Numbered from the stretch's first letter, positions 33,384 through 41,232 are shown. The stretch: DNA of 47,542 nucleotides from JAPHTQ01 sp050287105 (GCA_050287105.1 JBNKBG010000010.1:1-47542); one strand, 5' to 3'. Numbers and translations: made by a program. The notes: a model not told the origin generated them from the sequence alone.

Positions 33384-33959
33384 ATGCCCACCACCACACC
33401 GGCAGACGCCGCCGCTATCGCGGCGCTACACCATGACATGTTGCGTTTTGCTCGATTGCAACTGCGCGATGAGCAGGCGGCGGAGGATGCGGTGCAGGAG
33501 GCGATCGCCGCAGCGCTCACATCACGAGAACGCTATGCGGGACGCTCCAGCCTGAAGACCTGGGTTTATTCCATACTGCGTAACAAGATCATCGATCACA
33601 TTCGTGAAAAGACGCGCCACCCGACACAAAGTTATGACGAGGAACTGGACGGTGCTCTTGATGCCCAATTCAACGAGCGTGGCCACTGGAATAAGGCCGA
33701 GCAACCTACCACATGGAAACGTCCGGAACAGAATCTCGAAGATACACAATTCTGGCGAGTCTTTGATGCTTGCCTCAATTATCTGCCGGAAAATACCGCG
33801 CGCGTATTTATGATGCGTGAAATGCTGGAACTGGAAACGACGGAAATCTGCCGTGAACTGGCGATTAGTGAAAGTAACTGCTGGGTCATTCTACATCGTG
33901 CACGGTCGCGTTTGCGTCTCTGTCTTGAGGAAAACTGGTTTGCTGGGGAGGGGGCGTAA
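33384..33959 (+). CDS. ECF-type RNA polymerase sigma factor
   Basis: A 191-residue sigma-70-family factor of the extracytoplasmic-function type, with region 2 (about 20-85: DEQAAEDAVQEAI, SLKTWVYSILRNKIIDHI) and region 4 (about 125-185: LPENTARVFMMREMLEL followed by the helix-turn-helix ICRELAISESNCWVILHR). A linker of about 40 residues between them is slightly long. The ATG at 33384 follows a GGGA, and family length fits; an in-frame ATG at 33300 would add 28 unconserved residues. It directs RNA polymerase to stress or envelope genes. The stop overlaps the start of a 58-residue zinc-finger protein (TAATG), the usual place of an anti-sigma factor. Neighbouring redox genes are possible targets. 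Confidence 0.93.
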   Translation: MPTTTPADAAAIAALHHDMLRFARLQLRDEQAAEDAVQEAIAAALTSRERYAGRSSLKTWVYSILRNKIIDHIREKTRHPTQSYDEELDGALDAQFNERGHWNKAEQPTTWKRPEQNLEDTQFWRVFDACLNYLPENTARVFMMREMLELETTEICRELAISESNCWVILHRARSRLRLCLEENWFAGEGA

Positions 33960-34135
33960 TGTTGAACTGCAAACAGGCAACCCGTTTGATGTCGCAGGAG
34001 CAGGACCGAAAACTGGGGCTCAGGGAGAGAGTTGGTCTACGCCTGCATCTGCTGATTTGCAGCGGCTGTACCAATTTCAACAAACAGATGCGTTTTATCC
34101 GCAGCGCCTGCCAGCGAATCGCGGGTGGTCGTTAG
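33959..34135 (+). CDS. Small anti-sigma-like zinc-finger protein
   Basis: A 58-residue protein beginning MLNCKQATRLMSQEQDRKLG, with GGGGAGGGGG just upstream and a one-base overlap with the sigma-factor stop. The central LRLHLLICSGCTNF carries His30, Cys34 and Cys37, the HxxxCxxC of zf-HC2 (ZAS-type) anti-sigma domains, with further Cys4 and Cys51. It has no membrane segment, so it would be a soluble anti-sigma factor or a minimal sigma partner, possibly redox- or zinc-responsive. The TAG stop overlaps the stop of the convergent ycgR (34132). Very similar small proteins follow sigma factors of this type in other proteobacteria. Confidence 0.85.
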   Translation: MLNCKQATRLMSQEQDRKLGLRERVGLRLHLLICSGCTNFNKQMRFIRSACQRIAGGR

Positions 34136-34887
34136 TGACCGGCGCCCAGCGCCTGCAGGTGATAGAGATAGCGCTGTAGATGGAGATTGACCTGGGTAGA
34201 GACCTTGAGAAAGGTGAAACCGATACGCGGGATCGCCTCGTTCTTGTTGGTGAAGAAGATCCCCTTGTTACGCACTTCCATGTCGACGCGGAAATCATCG
34301 AAGTCCGGGAGCTGGATCAGACAGTTCTTGTAGACCTCAAACAGTTCCGGTTTGAAGATATCTTCGTGGGCGACCAGGCTGAGTCCCCCGACGCTGAGGT
34401 CCATGATCTGCAGGGTGATCGGCGATGACTCCTTGTCCGGACGCAGGGTGCACTGCGGGGCATTGATCCGCGGCACTTGCACCCGGAAGTATTCACGCCG
34501 TTGTTTGCGGAACAGGGTTTCCGGCATGGCGGCGGCGATGGCGGCGCGCCCCTGATATTTTGCGCTCTGCAACCCCTCGACCGAGAACTTCACCGGCACC
34601 CCCATACTGCGGGTGGTGCAGACCAGGCGGTTGGATTTGATAGCCTTGCTGGTAACTTCATCATCGGGACCAATATCCAGCACCACCATGTTGCGATCCT
34701 TGAGGACCCCCAGTACCGCAGTGAGGAAAAACTCTTTACCGCCGTTGAAGTAGGCGGTGATGATTTCCGGCTTTTTCGACAGGTTCAGCAACTGGTTACG
34801 GATCTCACCCTCGCTATGGAGCACATAGCGATCATGGTCTTCCACGGAGTCTATCGCGGTTTTTTCGGCGTTTTGATAGTCCGGCAT
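34132..34887 (-). CDS. ycgR: PilZ-domain c-di-GMP effector, YcgR-type flagellar brake
   Basis: A 251-residue cytoplasmic protein with an N-terminal YcgR-like domain (about 20-120) and a C-terminal PilZ domain. The PilZ signature is present: RKQRREYFRVQVP (RxxxR) near residue 125 and DLSVGGLSLV (DxSxxG) near residue 165, so it should bind c-di-GMP. YcgR slows flagellar rotation when c-di-GMP is high. The ATG at 34887 (MPDYQNAEKTAID) fits the family; an in-frame start at 35040 would add 51 residues that look non-coding and would overlap the mnmG promoter. It is convergent with the anti-sigma gene, the stop codons overlapping. It could read out c-di-GMP levels set by the three HD-GYP proteins of this window. 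No flagellar genes are seen here. Confidence 0.9.
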   Translation of the reverse strand: MPDYQNAEKTAIDSVEDHDRYVLHSEGEIRNQLLNLSKKPEIITAYFNGGKEFFLTAVLGVLKDRNMVVLDIGPDDEVTSKAIKSNRLVCTTRSMGVPVKFSVEGLQSAKYQGRAAIAAAMPETLFRKQRREYFRVQVPRINAPQCTLRPDKESSPITLQIMDLSVGGLSLVAHEDIFKPELFEVYKNCLIQLPDFDDFRVDMEVRNKGIFFTNKNEAIPRIGFTFLKVSTQVNLHLQRYLYHLQALGAGH

Positions 34888-35012
34888 AATCTGCGGGTCC
34901 GTGTTCCAGTGGCGGTGTAGCGAGGCGTTGTAGTGTATATCCTTGTGCAAGGTAACACCAAGTGCAGGGGTATTTGTGGAGCCTTGCCACAGAACTATCG
35001 GCCGCAGAGGAA

Positions 35013-35041
35013 TTGGCCTTAAGGGTGCGTGGACGTACAAT
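35013..35041 (+). promoter_or_regulatory. Sigma-70 promoter upstream of mnmG
   Basis: TTGGCC (35013-35018), a 17-bp spacer and TACAAT (35036-35041) lie 26 bases before the mnmG start. The -10 matches five of six and the -35 four of six consensus bases. Its position makes the GTG at 35029, inside the promoter, an unlikely start. Confidence 0.6.
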
Positions 35042-35067
35042 GTGCGGCCCTTTCAGGTGAATACATA

Positions 35068-36960
35068 ATGAACTATCCCGAATCCTTCGATGTCATCGTA
35101 GTTGGCGGCGGCCATGCCGGGGCCGAGGCGGCTATGGCCGCTGCGCGGATGGGCGTGCGCACCCTGCTGCTGAACCACAACATCGAAACCCTGGGGCAGA
35201 TGTCCTGTAACCCGGCCATCGGCGGCATCGGTAAGGGCCACCTGGTGAAGGAGGTGGATGCCCTCGGTGGGTTGATGGCCCACGCTATCGACCGGGGCGG
35301 CATTCAGTTTCGTACCCTCAACGCCTCCAAGGGCCCGGCGGTACGCGCCACCCGCGCCCAGGCCGATCGCCAGCTCTACAAGGCGGCGGTCCGTTACGCG
35401 CTGGAGAACCAGCCCAATCTCAGCCTCTACCAGCAGGCGGTGGAGGACCTGATCGTCGACGGCGATCGGGTTACCGGCGTGGTGACCCAGATGGGTCTGC
35501 AATTCAGGGCGCCAACCGTGGTGCTCACCGTCGGCACCTTCCTCGGTGGATTGATCCACATCGGTGAGGCCAACTATGAGGGGGGGCGCGCCGGTGACCC
35601 GCCATCAAACGCCCTCTCCCGACGCCTGCGCGAACTGCCGTTTCGGGTCGAGCGACTCAAAACCGGTACCCCGCCGCGCCTCGACGGTCGCACCCTCGAC
35701 TACTCGGTGATGCAGGAGCAGCCGGGTGACGATCCGGCGCCGGTCTTCTCTTTCCTCGGCCGACGTGAAGAGCATCCACCGCAGATCTCCTGCTTTATCA
35801 CCCACACCAGCGAAGTGACCCACGAGATCATCCGTGGCGGGCTGGACCGTTCGCCCATGTATAGCGGCGTGATCGAGGGGGTCGGGCCGCGCTACTGTCC
35901 CTCTATCGAAGACAAGGTGGTGCGCTTCGCCGAGCGCAATTCGCATCAGATCTTCGTCGAGCCGGAGGGGCTCTCCACCCACGAGGTCTACCCTAACGGT
36001 ATCTCCACCTCGCTTCCCTTCGATGTGCAACTGGCGCTGGTGCGCTCCATCCGCGGTTTTGAAAAGGCGCACATCGTTCGCCCCGGCTATGCCATCGAAT
36101 ACGACTTCTTCGATCCGCGTGATCTCAAGCCGAGCCTGGAGACCAGGGCGATAGAGGGGCTCTTCTTCGCCGGACAGATCAACGGCACCACCGGTTATGA
36201 AGAGGCCGCTGCCCAGGGTCTGCTGGCCGGTGCCAACGCCGCCCTGCAGGTGCAGGATAAGGCGACCTGGTCACCACGTCGTGACGAGGCCTACCTCGGT
36301 GTACTGGTAGACGACCTGATCACCCGCGGCACCGCCGAGCCCTACCGCATGTTTACCTCTCGCGCCGAGTATCGCCTGCTGTTGCGCGAGGACAACGCCG
36401 ACCTGCGTCTCACCCCCATCGGCCGCGAACTGGGGCTGGTGGACGATATTCGCTGGGCCGCTTTTGAGGCGAAGCGCGAGGGGATCGAGCGGGAGCAGCA
36501 GCGCCTGCATGAGACCTTTGCCCACCCAGGCAAGGTGAGCGATGCGCAGCAGGTGCTGGGCGGTGCGTTGAATCGCGAATACCGCCTCGACGAACTGCTG
36601 CGTCGTCCCGACGTGAGCTACGGCGATCTGTTCAAGCTGATGCCCGAGCTGGAGCCGGTGGCCGATCCGGCCGTCACCGAGCAGGTCGAGATCCAGGCCA
36701 AGTATGCCGGTTACATCGACCGCCAGCAGGATGAGATCGAGCGCAGTCGCCGTCACGAGGAGGCCGCCCTGCCCGCCGACTTCGACTACGCCGCAGTGCG
36801 CGGTCTTTCCGCCGAAGTGGCGGAGAAACTGGCCCGAACCCGTCCCGCCACCCTTGGCCAGGCCTCGCGTATTCCCGGCGTTACCCCGGCGGCTATTTCC
36901 TTGTTATTGGTTCATTTAAAAAAGAAATCACCGCAAAGACGCAAAGAGCGCAAAGGGTAA
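35068..36960 (+). CDS. mnmG: tRNA uridine-5-carboxymethylaminomethyl modification enzyme MnmG
   Basis: MnmG (GidA) acts with MnmE to place the carboxymethylaminomethyl group on wobble uridine 34 of certain tRNAs, using FAD, NADH, methylene-tetrahydrofolate and glycine. The 630-residue length matches E. coli (629). The FAD-binding GGGHAGAEAA near the N-terminus and SCNPAIGGIGKGHLV are family signatures. The ATG at 35068 has AGGTGA eight bases upstream. The last ten residues (SPQRRKERKG) are encoded by the left arm of an inverted-repeat element (36928-37070), so the native C-terminus has been replaced, leaving overall length about normal. rsmG follows beyond the element. Confidence 0.97.
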   Translation: MNYPESFDVIVVGGGHAGAEAAMAAARMGVRTLLLNHNIETLGQMSCNPAIGGIGKGHLVKEVDALGGLMAHAIDRGGIQFRTLNASKGPAVRATRAQADRQLYKAAVRYALENQPNLSLYQQAVEDLIVDGDRVTGVVTQMGLQFRAPTVVLTVGTFLGGLIHIGEANYEGGRAGDPPSNALSRRLRELPFRVERLKTGTPPRLDGRTLDYSVMQEQPGDDPAPVFSFLGRREEHPPQISCFITHTSEVTHEIIRGGLDRSPMYSGVIEGVGPRYCPSIEDKVVRFAERNSHQIFVEPEGLSTHEVYPNGISTSLPFDVQLALVRSIRGFEKAHIVRPGYAIEYDFFDPRDLKPSLETRAIEGLFFAGQINGTTGYEEAAAQGLLAGANAALQVQDKATWSPRRDEAYLGVLVDDLITRGTAEPYRMFTSRAEYRLLLREDNADLRLTPIGRELGLVDDIRWAAFEAKREGIEREQQRLHETFAHPGKVSDAQQVLGGALNREYRLDELLRRPDVSYGDLFKLMPELEPVADPAVTEQVEIQAKYAGYIDRQQDEIERSRRHEEAALPADFDYAAVRGLSAEVAEKLARTRPATLGQASRIPGVTPAAISLLLVHLKKKSPQRRKERKG

Positions 36961-37070
36961 AACAATGCGGAGTAGTATTCCGGTTACGCTAGATAGCAGT
37001 GAGTGGCGCACAGTCGTGGTGAAACGGTTGCAAACGGCTCTTCTTTGCGCTCTTTGCGTCTTTGCGGTGA
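36928..37070. repeat. Inverted-repeat element, copy A (mnmG/rsmG junction)
   Basis: Two perfect 28-bp arms, 36928-36955 and 37043-37070, point inward around an 87-bp centre. Each begins TCACCGCAAAGACGCAAAG and continues GAGCGCAAAG. The arms themselves contain an 8-9-bp tandem theme (CGCAAAGA). The left arm codes for the end of MnmG; the right arm ends just before AGGG of the rsmG ribosome binding site. No ORF lies in the centre, so any mobility would need enzymes from elsewhere. A second copy lies at 46704-46843. The transcript would fold into a long hairpin. Confidence 0.85.
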
Positions 37071-37082
37071 AGGGTTTTGATT

Positions 37083-37715
37083 TTGGTTGATCTAAGAAAA
37101 AAGCTCGACACCGGGCTGGCCAGGCTGGGTCTGGATCTGCCCGAGGCGGTGCGTGACCAGCTGCTCACCTATGTCGAACTGCTGGCGAAATGGAACAAGG
37201 CGATCAATCTGACCGCGGTTCGTGACCCGGCGGAGATGGTCACCCGTCACCTGCTCGACTCGCTGGCGGTGGTGCCTTATTTCCACGGCCAGCGGACCAT
37301 CGATGTGGGCACCGGCGGCGGTCTGCCGGGTATCCCGCTGGCGATTGTCTTTCCCGAGCGGGAGTTTGTGCTGCTCGACAGTAACAGCAAGAAGACCCGC
37401 TTCCTGGTCCAGGCCAGGGCGAGTCTCGGATTGGAAAATGTGACCGTGGTGCACGAACGGGTCGAGGCATTCCATGATGATGGCGGCTTCGACTGTATTA
37501 TCACTCGCGCTTTCGCCCCGGTTGCTGATATCCTGACAGGCTCCCGCCACCTGCTGACTCCGAATGGAGAATTCCTGGCAATGAAGGGCGCTGTTCCCGA
37601 ACAGGAACTGGCCGCCTTGCCGCAGGGCTTTCATCTGCTTGAGGTGATTGCGCTTAAGGTGCCGGGTCTGGAACAGGAGCAGCGTCACCTGTTGCGCATC
37701 GGGCAAGGGCAGTAA
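37083..37715 (+). CDS. rsmG: 16S rRNA (guanine527-N7)-methyltransferase
   Basis: RsmG (GidB) methylates N7 of G527 in 16S rRNA using S-adenosylmethionine; its loss gives low-level streptomycin resistance in several bacteria. The SAM-binding motif is IDVGTGGGLPGIPLAIVFP near residue 72, preceded by KWNKAINLTAVRDP and followed by DSNSKKTRFL. Length is 210 residues, close to the usual 207-215. No ATG is available. TTG at 37083 stands eight bases after GAAGGG, while the in-frame TTG at 37077 stands only two bases after it, so 37083 is preferred. The first bases of this ribosome site belong to the right arm of the inverted-repeat element. Confidence 0.95.
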   Translation: MVDLRKKLDTGLARLGLDLPEAVRDQLLTYVELLAKWNKAINLTAVRDPAEMVTRHLLDSLAVVPYFHGQRTIDVGTGGGLPGIPLAIVFPEREFVLLDSNSKKTRFLVQARASLGLENVTVVHERVEAFHDDGGFDCIITRAFAPVADILTGSRHLLTPNGEFLAMKGAVPEQELAALPQGFHLLEVIALKVPGLEQEQRHLLRIGQGQ

Positions 37716-37742
37716 CCGGCAGGATTTGGAGGGGATACCATA

Positions 37743-38528
37743 ATGGGCAAAATCATCGCGGTGGCAAACCAGAAGGGTGGGGTCGCCAAGACCACCACCT
37801 GTATCAATCTTGGCGCCTCGTTTGTGGCCACCAAGCGCAGCGTGCTGGTGGTCGATTTCGATCCCCAGGGTAACGCCACCGTCGGCAGCGGCATCGACAA
37901 GGGCAGCTACGAATACAGCAGCTACCATGTGCTGATGGGTGAAGTCCCTGCCGAACAGGCGATCCTCCATGCCGATTCCGCCAATTACGATATTCTCCCC
38001 AGCAATGGCGATCTGACCGCCGCCGAAGTGGAACTGCTGGACATGGTTGAGGGTCGCGCCCAGCGCCTGCGTAATGCACTGGCCCCGCTGCGCGACAGGT
38101 ACGATTACATCCTGGTCGACTGCCCGCCCTCGCTGAACATGTTGACCCTTAACGCCCTGGTCGCCGCCGACTCGGTGATGATCCCGATGCAGTGCGAGTA
38201 CTACGCCCTTGAGGGCTTGAGCGCACTGCTCAAGACCATTGAGGAGATCAAATCCTCGGTCAACCCGGGTCTGGAAGTGGAAGGCCTGCTGCGTACCATG
38301 TATGACCCGCGCAACAACCTCTCCAACGATGTCTCCGGCCAGTTGATCATGCACTTCGGCGACAAGGTCTACCGGACCGTGATCCCGCGCAACGTGCGTC
38401 TGGCCGAGGCCCCCAGCCACGGTATTCCTGCGTTGCAATACGACCGCTCCTCCCGCGGTGCGCTGGCCTACCTGGCCCTGGCCGGCGAGATCCTGCGCCG
38501 TGGTGACGAACATAAACAGGCGGTCTGA
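37743..38528 (+). CDS. parA: Chromosome-partitioning ATPase ParA (Soj)
   Basis: A 261-residue ParA ATPase that with ParB and parS sites segregates the chromosome origin region. The deviant Walker A motif is KGGVAKTTT (residues 11-19, with signature Lys11 and Lys16), with DFDPQGNAT and DCPPSLNMLT as the further nucleotide-binding motifs. There is no N-terminal helix-turn-helix, as expected for the chromosomal type. A GGAGGGG sequence precedes the ATG. It sits 27 bases after rsmG and 39 before parB, in the conserved gidAB-parAB order. Confidence 0.96.
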   Translation: MGKIIAVANQKGGVAKTTTCINLGASFVATKRSVLVVDFDPQGNATVGSGIDKGSYEYSSYHVLMGEVPAEQAILHADSANYDILPSNGDLTAAEVELLDMVEGRAQRLRNALAPLRDRYDYILVDCPPSLNMLTLNALVAADSVMIPMQCEYYALEGLSALLKTIEEIKSSVNPGLEVEGLLRTMYDPRNNLSNDVSGQLIMHFGDKVYRTVIPRNVRLAEAPSHGIPALQYDRSSRGALAYLALAGEILRRGDEHKQAV

Positions 38529-38567
38529 CCGTCAGCCTTCTGAACATAAGCGATAACAGCAACGATC

Positions 38568-39452
38568 ATGGCAGCGAAAAAACGAGGTTTGGGAAAGGGG
38601 CTTGAGGCCCTGCTGGGCAGTAGCGGCGGCTCGTACAACGCCGCGCCTGCAACGGTGGAAGAGGCGGCGGCCGACGGCCTGCTGAAAAACCTGCCGGTCG
38701 ATATACTGCAACGTGGCGTCTATCAGCCGCGGGTCGACATGCACCCGGACACCCTGGAAGAGCTGGCCAACTCCATCCGCGCTCAGGGCGTAGTGCAGCC
38801 CATCGTGGTGCGCCCGGTTGCCGGGGATCGCTACGAGATCATCGCTGGCGAGCGCCGTTGGCGTGCGGCACAACTGGCCGGTCTGCATGAGATCCCGGCA
38901 GTGATCCGCGACGTGCCGGATCAGGCCGCCATGGCGATGGCGCTGATCGAGAACATCCAGCGCGAAGGGCTCAATCCGATGGAGGAGGCGACCGCGCTGC
39001 ATCGCCTGATCGAAGAGTTCGGTCTGACCCACCAGCAGACGGCCGATGCCGTCGGCCGTTCCCGTGTCGCNNNNNNNNNNNNNNNNNNNNNNNNNNNNNN
39101 NNNNNNNNNNNNNNNNNNNNNNNNNNNNNNNNNNNNNNNNNNNNNNNNNNNNNNNNNNNNNNNNNNNNNNNNNNNNNNNNNNNNNNNNNNNNNNNNNNNN
39201 NNNNNNNNNNNNNNNNNNNNNNNNNNNNNNCGCGAGACCGAAAGACTGGTCAAGCACACGCTGGAGCAACCGCAGGGCAAGAGCAAGAGCGCGCCGAAAC
39301 AGGACCCGGATATCCGCCGTCTGGAACTGGATCTGGGTGACAAACTGGGTGCCAAGGTCGCGGTGCAACACGGTTCTCAGGGCAAGGGCAAGCTGGTGAT
39401 CAGCTACAACAGCCTCGACGAACTGGACGGTATTCTCGATCACATCAAATAA
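38568..39452 (+). CDS. parB: Chromosome-partitioning protein ParB (assembly gap inside)
   Basis: ParB binds parS sites and, with CTP, spreads on DNA as the partner of ParA. The N-terminus AAKKRGLGKGLEALLG is the ParA-interacting signature; the CTP/DNA spreading domain has GERRWRAAQLAG (near residue 89) and ALIENIQREGLNPMEEA (near residue 125). The HTH region starts at LTHQQTADAVGRSRV and is then lost in 160 N. Downstream of the gap RETERLVKHTLE and the C-terminal dimerisation domain continue in the same frame. The missing 53 codons are what I would expect between the SRVA and RETERLV motifs of ParB, so the gene is probably intact at about 294 residues. Confidence 0.93.
   Translation: MAAKKRGLGKGLEALLGSSGGSYNAAPATVEEAAADGLLKNLPVDILQRGVYQPRVDMHPDTLEELANSIRAQGVVQPIVVRPVAGDRYEIIAGERRWRAAQLAGLHEIPAVIRDVPDQAAMAMALIENIQREGLNPMEEATALHRLIEEFGLTHQQTADAVGRSRVXXXXXXXXXXXXXXXXXXXXXXXXXXXXXXXXXXXXXXXXXXXXXXXXXXXXXXRETERLVKHTLEQPQGKSKSAPKQDPDIRRLELDLGDKLGAKVAVQHGSQGKGKLVISYNSLDELDGILDHIK
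39071..39230. other. Assembly gap of 160 N inside parB
   Basis: The unknown bases fall in the helix-turn-helix to linker portion of parB. The reading frame is conserved across the gap, which argues the length is a good estimate and not an arbitrary placeholder. Confidence 0.98.
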
Positions 39453-39524
39453 CGGTGCGGGCTCCCCCTCACCGTCCTTAAACATCTCTTCCTGCTTATA
39501 TAAAGCTTTTTTATTGTGGCATCA

Positions 39525-39553
39525 TTGACGCTAGCGGCCAGGCTGGATATACT
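39525..39553 (+). promoter_or_regulatory. Near-consensus sigma-70 promoter of the ATP synthase operon
   Basis: TTGACG (39525-39530), an exact 17-bp spacer and TATACT (39548-39553) each match five of six consensus bases. It lies about 100 bp upstream of atpI in the 202-bp gap after parB, which holds no gene. This should be a strong constitutive promoter with a leader of about 95 bases. Confidence 0.75.
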
Positions 39554-39654
39554 TTCGCGCCGCTGAGAGCTTCATTTTTGCCCCTGCGTTACGTTGCTGA
39601 AACACGCGTTTCGTATCCTCTTTTTGAACGGTGCGGGGACAATCAGGTAATCAC

Positions 39655-40053
39655 ATGAGCGATGCCCGGGCACAGCACATAGCGCTAAGAAGAACAGTTA
39701 CTTCGCACCTTCTTCCCTCTGGCGCCCTGGCCGGGCTGTTTTATCTCCTTCAAGGAGGCCATGCCGCCCTGGCGGTGTTCTACGGTACGCTCATCGTAGT
39801 GCTCAATCACCTGCAGCAGGTTAGGCAGCTAGCACGCGCCGACCGGATTGCGGGAATCAGTGCGGAACGTAACATGCGTTATCTCTATCGCTGTGCGTTC
39901 GAGCGTTTTGTTGCAACAGTGGCCCTGCTCGCCATCGGTATCGGACTGATCCGGCTTGAGCCCCTGCCACTGCTTTGCGCCTACATCGTTGGCCACATGG
40001 TCACGGCGTATCAAGGTTTTCTGGAATCAAATGCGAGACGTAACCATGGCTAG
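39655..40053 (+). CDS. atpI: ATP synthase subunit I
   Basis: A 132-residue inner-membrane protein with about four hydrophobic segments (HLLPSGALAGLFYLLQGG onward). AtpI is the first gene of many F-type ATP synthase operons; it is not part of the finished enzyme but helps assemble the c-ring. The ATG at 39655 (MSDARAQHI) is chosen over an upstream in-frame start at 39631, with AGG a few bases before it. Its end overlaps the atpB start by eight bases, indicating coupling. Confidence 0.9.
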   Translation: MSDARAQHIALRRTVTSHLLPSGALAGLFYLLQGGHAALAVFYGTLIVVLNHLQQVRQLARADRIAGISAERNMRYLYRCAFERFVATVALLAIGIGLIRLEPLPLLCAYIVGHMVTAYQGFLESNARRNHG

Positions 40054-40888
40054 CGAAGGTCACACTTCTTCGGAGTACATCAGACACCACCTGCAAAACC
40101 TCACATTCGGCCAACATCCCGACGGTACCTGGGGCATCGCCCACGGTGCAGCCGAGGCAAAAGAGATGGGCTTCTGGGCCTTTCATCTTGATACCCTGGG
40201 TTGGTCGTTCCTGCTGGGCCTGATCTTTATCCTGGTCTTCCGTGCAGCGGCAAAAAAAGCCAGCCCGGAAACCCCGAGCGGCCTGCAAAACTTTGTTGAG
40301 TGGATCATCGAGTTCATCGACACCAGCGTGCGTGGCTCCTTCACGCCGAAGAACGATGTGGTCGCCCCGCTGGCGCTGACCATCTTCGTCTGGATCTTCC
40401 TGATGAACTTCATGGACCTCATCGCCATCGACTTCCTGCCGCAACTGGCGGGCATGGTCGGTATCCCCTACATGAAAGTCGTGCCCAGCACCGACCCCAA
40501 TGCCACCTTCGGCATGGCGCTGTCGGTGTTTGTGCTGGTGCTGTTCTACAGCATCAAGATCAAGGGCTTCGGCGGCTTCTTCGGCGAACTGGCCTTCCAG
40601 CCGTTCCCCAAGTGGCTCTTCCCGGTCAACCTGGTACTGGAAGGTGTCGGCCTCATCGCCAAGCCGATCTCTCTGGCGCTGCGACTCTTCGGCAACATGT
40701 ACGCCGGTGAGATGGTGTTCATCCTCATCGCGATAATGTACGGCGCGGGCTGGGTAATGGGCGGTTTCGCCGGTTTCCTCCAGCTCGGTTGGGCCATCTT
40801 CCACATCCTGATCATCACACTGCAGGCGTTCATCTTTATGACCCTGACCATTGTGTATCTGGACATGGCTCATCAGGAACACCACTGA
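40046..40888 (+). CDS. atpB: ATP synthase F0 subunit a
   Basis: A 280-residue membrane protein that forms the proton half-channels against the c-ring. The essential Arg213 lies in LALRLFGNMYAGE. Several TM helices are visible, from LGWSFLLGLIFILVF to the last (ILIITLQAFIFMTLTIVYL). The N-terminal stretch SSEYIRHHLQNLTFG is typical of gammaproteobacterial subunit a. The ATG at 40046 gives MASEGHTSSEYI; an in-frame ATG five codons earlier is less likely. Second gene of the atp operon. Confidence 0.97.
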   Translation: MASEGHTSSEYIRHHLQNLTFGQHPDGTWGIAHGAAEAKEMGFWAFHLDTLGWSFLLGLIFILVFRAAAKKASPETPSGLQNFVEWIIEFIDTSVRGSFTPKNDVVAPLALTIFVWIFLMNFMDLIAIDFLPQLAGMVGIPYMKVVPSTDPNATFGMALSVFVLVLFYSIKIKGFGGFFGELAFQPFPKWLFPVNLVLEGVGLIAKPISLALRLFGNMYAGEMVFILIAIMYGAGWVMGGFAGFLQLGWAIFHILIITLQAFIFMTLTIVYLDMAHQEHH

Positions 40889-40941
40889 TTTTTGTATTAC
40901 CTATTTATTCACTTTTAAAACTTTAGAAACAGGAGATCGAA

Positions 40942-41175
40942 ATGGAACAAGCATTGTTGGTTATTGCTGGCGCAATCATGATGGGTCTGGGCGCTGTGGG
41001 CGCTGCGGTTGGTATCGGTATCCTCGGTGGCCGTTTCCTCGAAGGCGCTGCTCGCCAGCCTGAGCTGATCCCGATGCTGCGTACCCAGTTCTTTATCGTT
41101 ATGGGTCTGGTTGACGCGGTACCGATGATCGCTGTTGGTCTTGCCATGTACGTTCTGTTCGCGCTGGCCGGTTAA
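40942..41175 (+). CDS. atpE: ATP synthase F0 subunit c
   Basis: A 77-residue hairpin proteolipid of the rotating c-ring. The proton carrier is Asp58 (MGLVDAVPM), as in E. coli, not Glu. Arg38-Gln39-Pro40 forms the polar loop that contacts the central stalk, and the glycine-rich first helix GAVGAAVGIGILGG is intact. There is no sodium-binding signature, so a proton-driven enzyme is expected. CAGGAGAT lies just upstream of the ATG. Confidence 0.98.
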   Translation: MEQALLVIAGAIMMGLGAVGAAVGIGILGGRFLEGAARQPELIPMLRTQFFIVMGLVDAVPMIAVGLAMYVLFALAG

Positions 41176-41232
41176 TCGATTCGTTAACGCTTTGTTTACG
41201 GAATCTACCGGTTATCAACACGAGGTATAGGC

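Noticed and set aside
34888..35040. 51-residue N-terminal extension of YcgR
   Set aside because: It would cross the mnmG promoter and is not like YcgR sequences; MPDYQNAEKT at 34887 is a better start.
34888..35067. Replication origin next to mnmG
   Set aside because: The gap is only about 180 bp and shows no run of DnaA boxes (TTATNCACA) or AT-rich unwinding region; only a small TGTGG/CCACA hairpin at 34975-34991 was seen.
36928..37070. Insertion sequence or transposase gene at the inverted repeats
   Set aside because: The centre of 87 bp holds no ORF, so this is at most a non-autonomous element.
39452..39512. Terminator between parB and atpI
   Set aside because: ACGGTG/CACCGT has no T-run, and the later GCTT-AAGC hairpin before six T's has only four base pairs. 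Both are too weak to call.
36000..39652. Possible parS site near parAB (CACGTG-centred 16-mer)
   Set aside because: No sequence close to TGTTTCACGTGAAACA was found. CACGTG near 3658 and 46395 lacks the flanking half-sites, and the latter is inside atpC.
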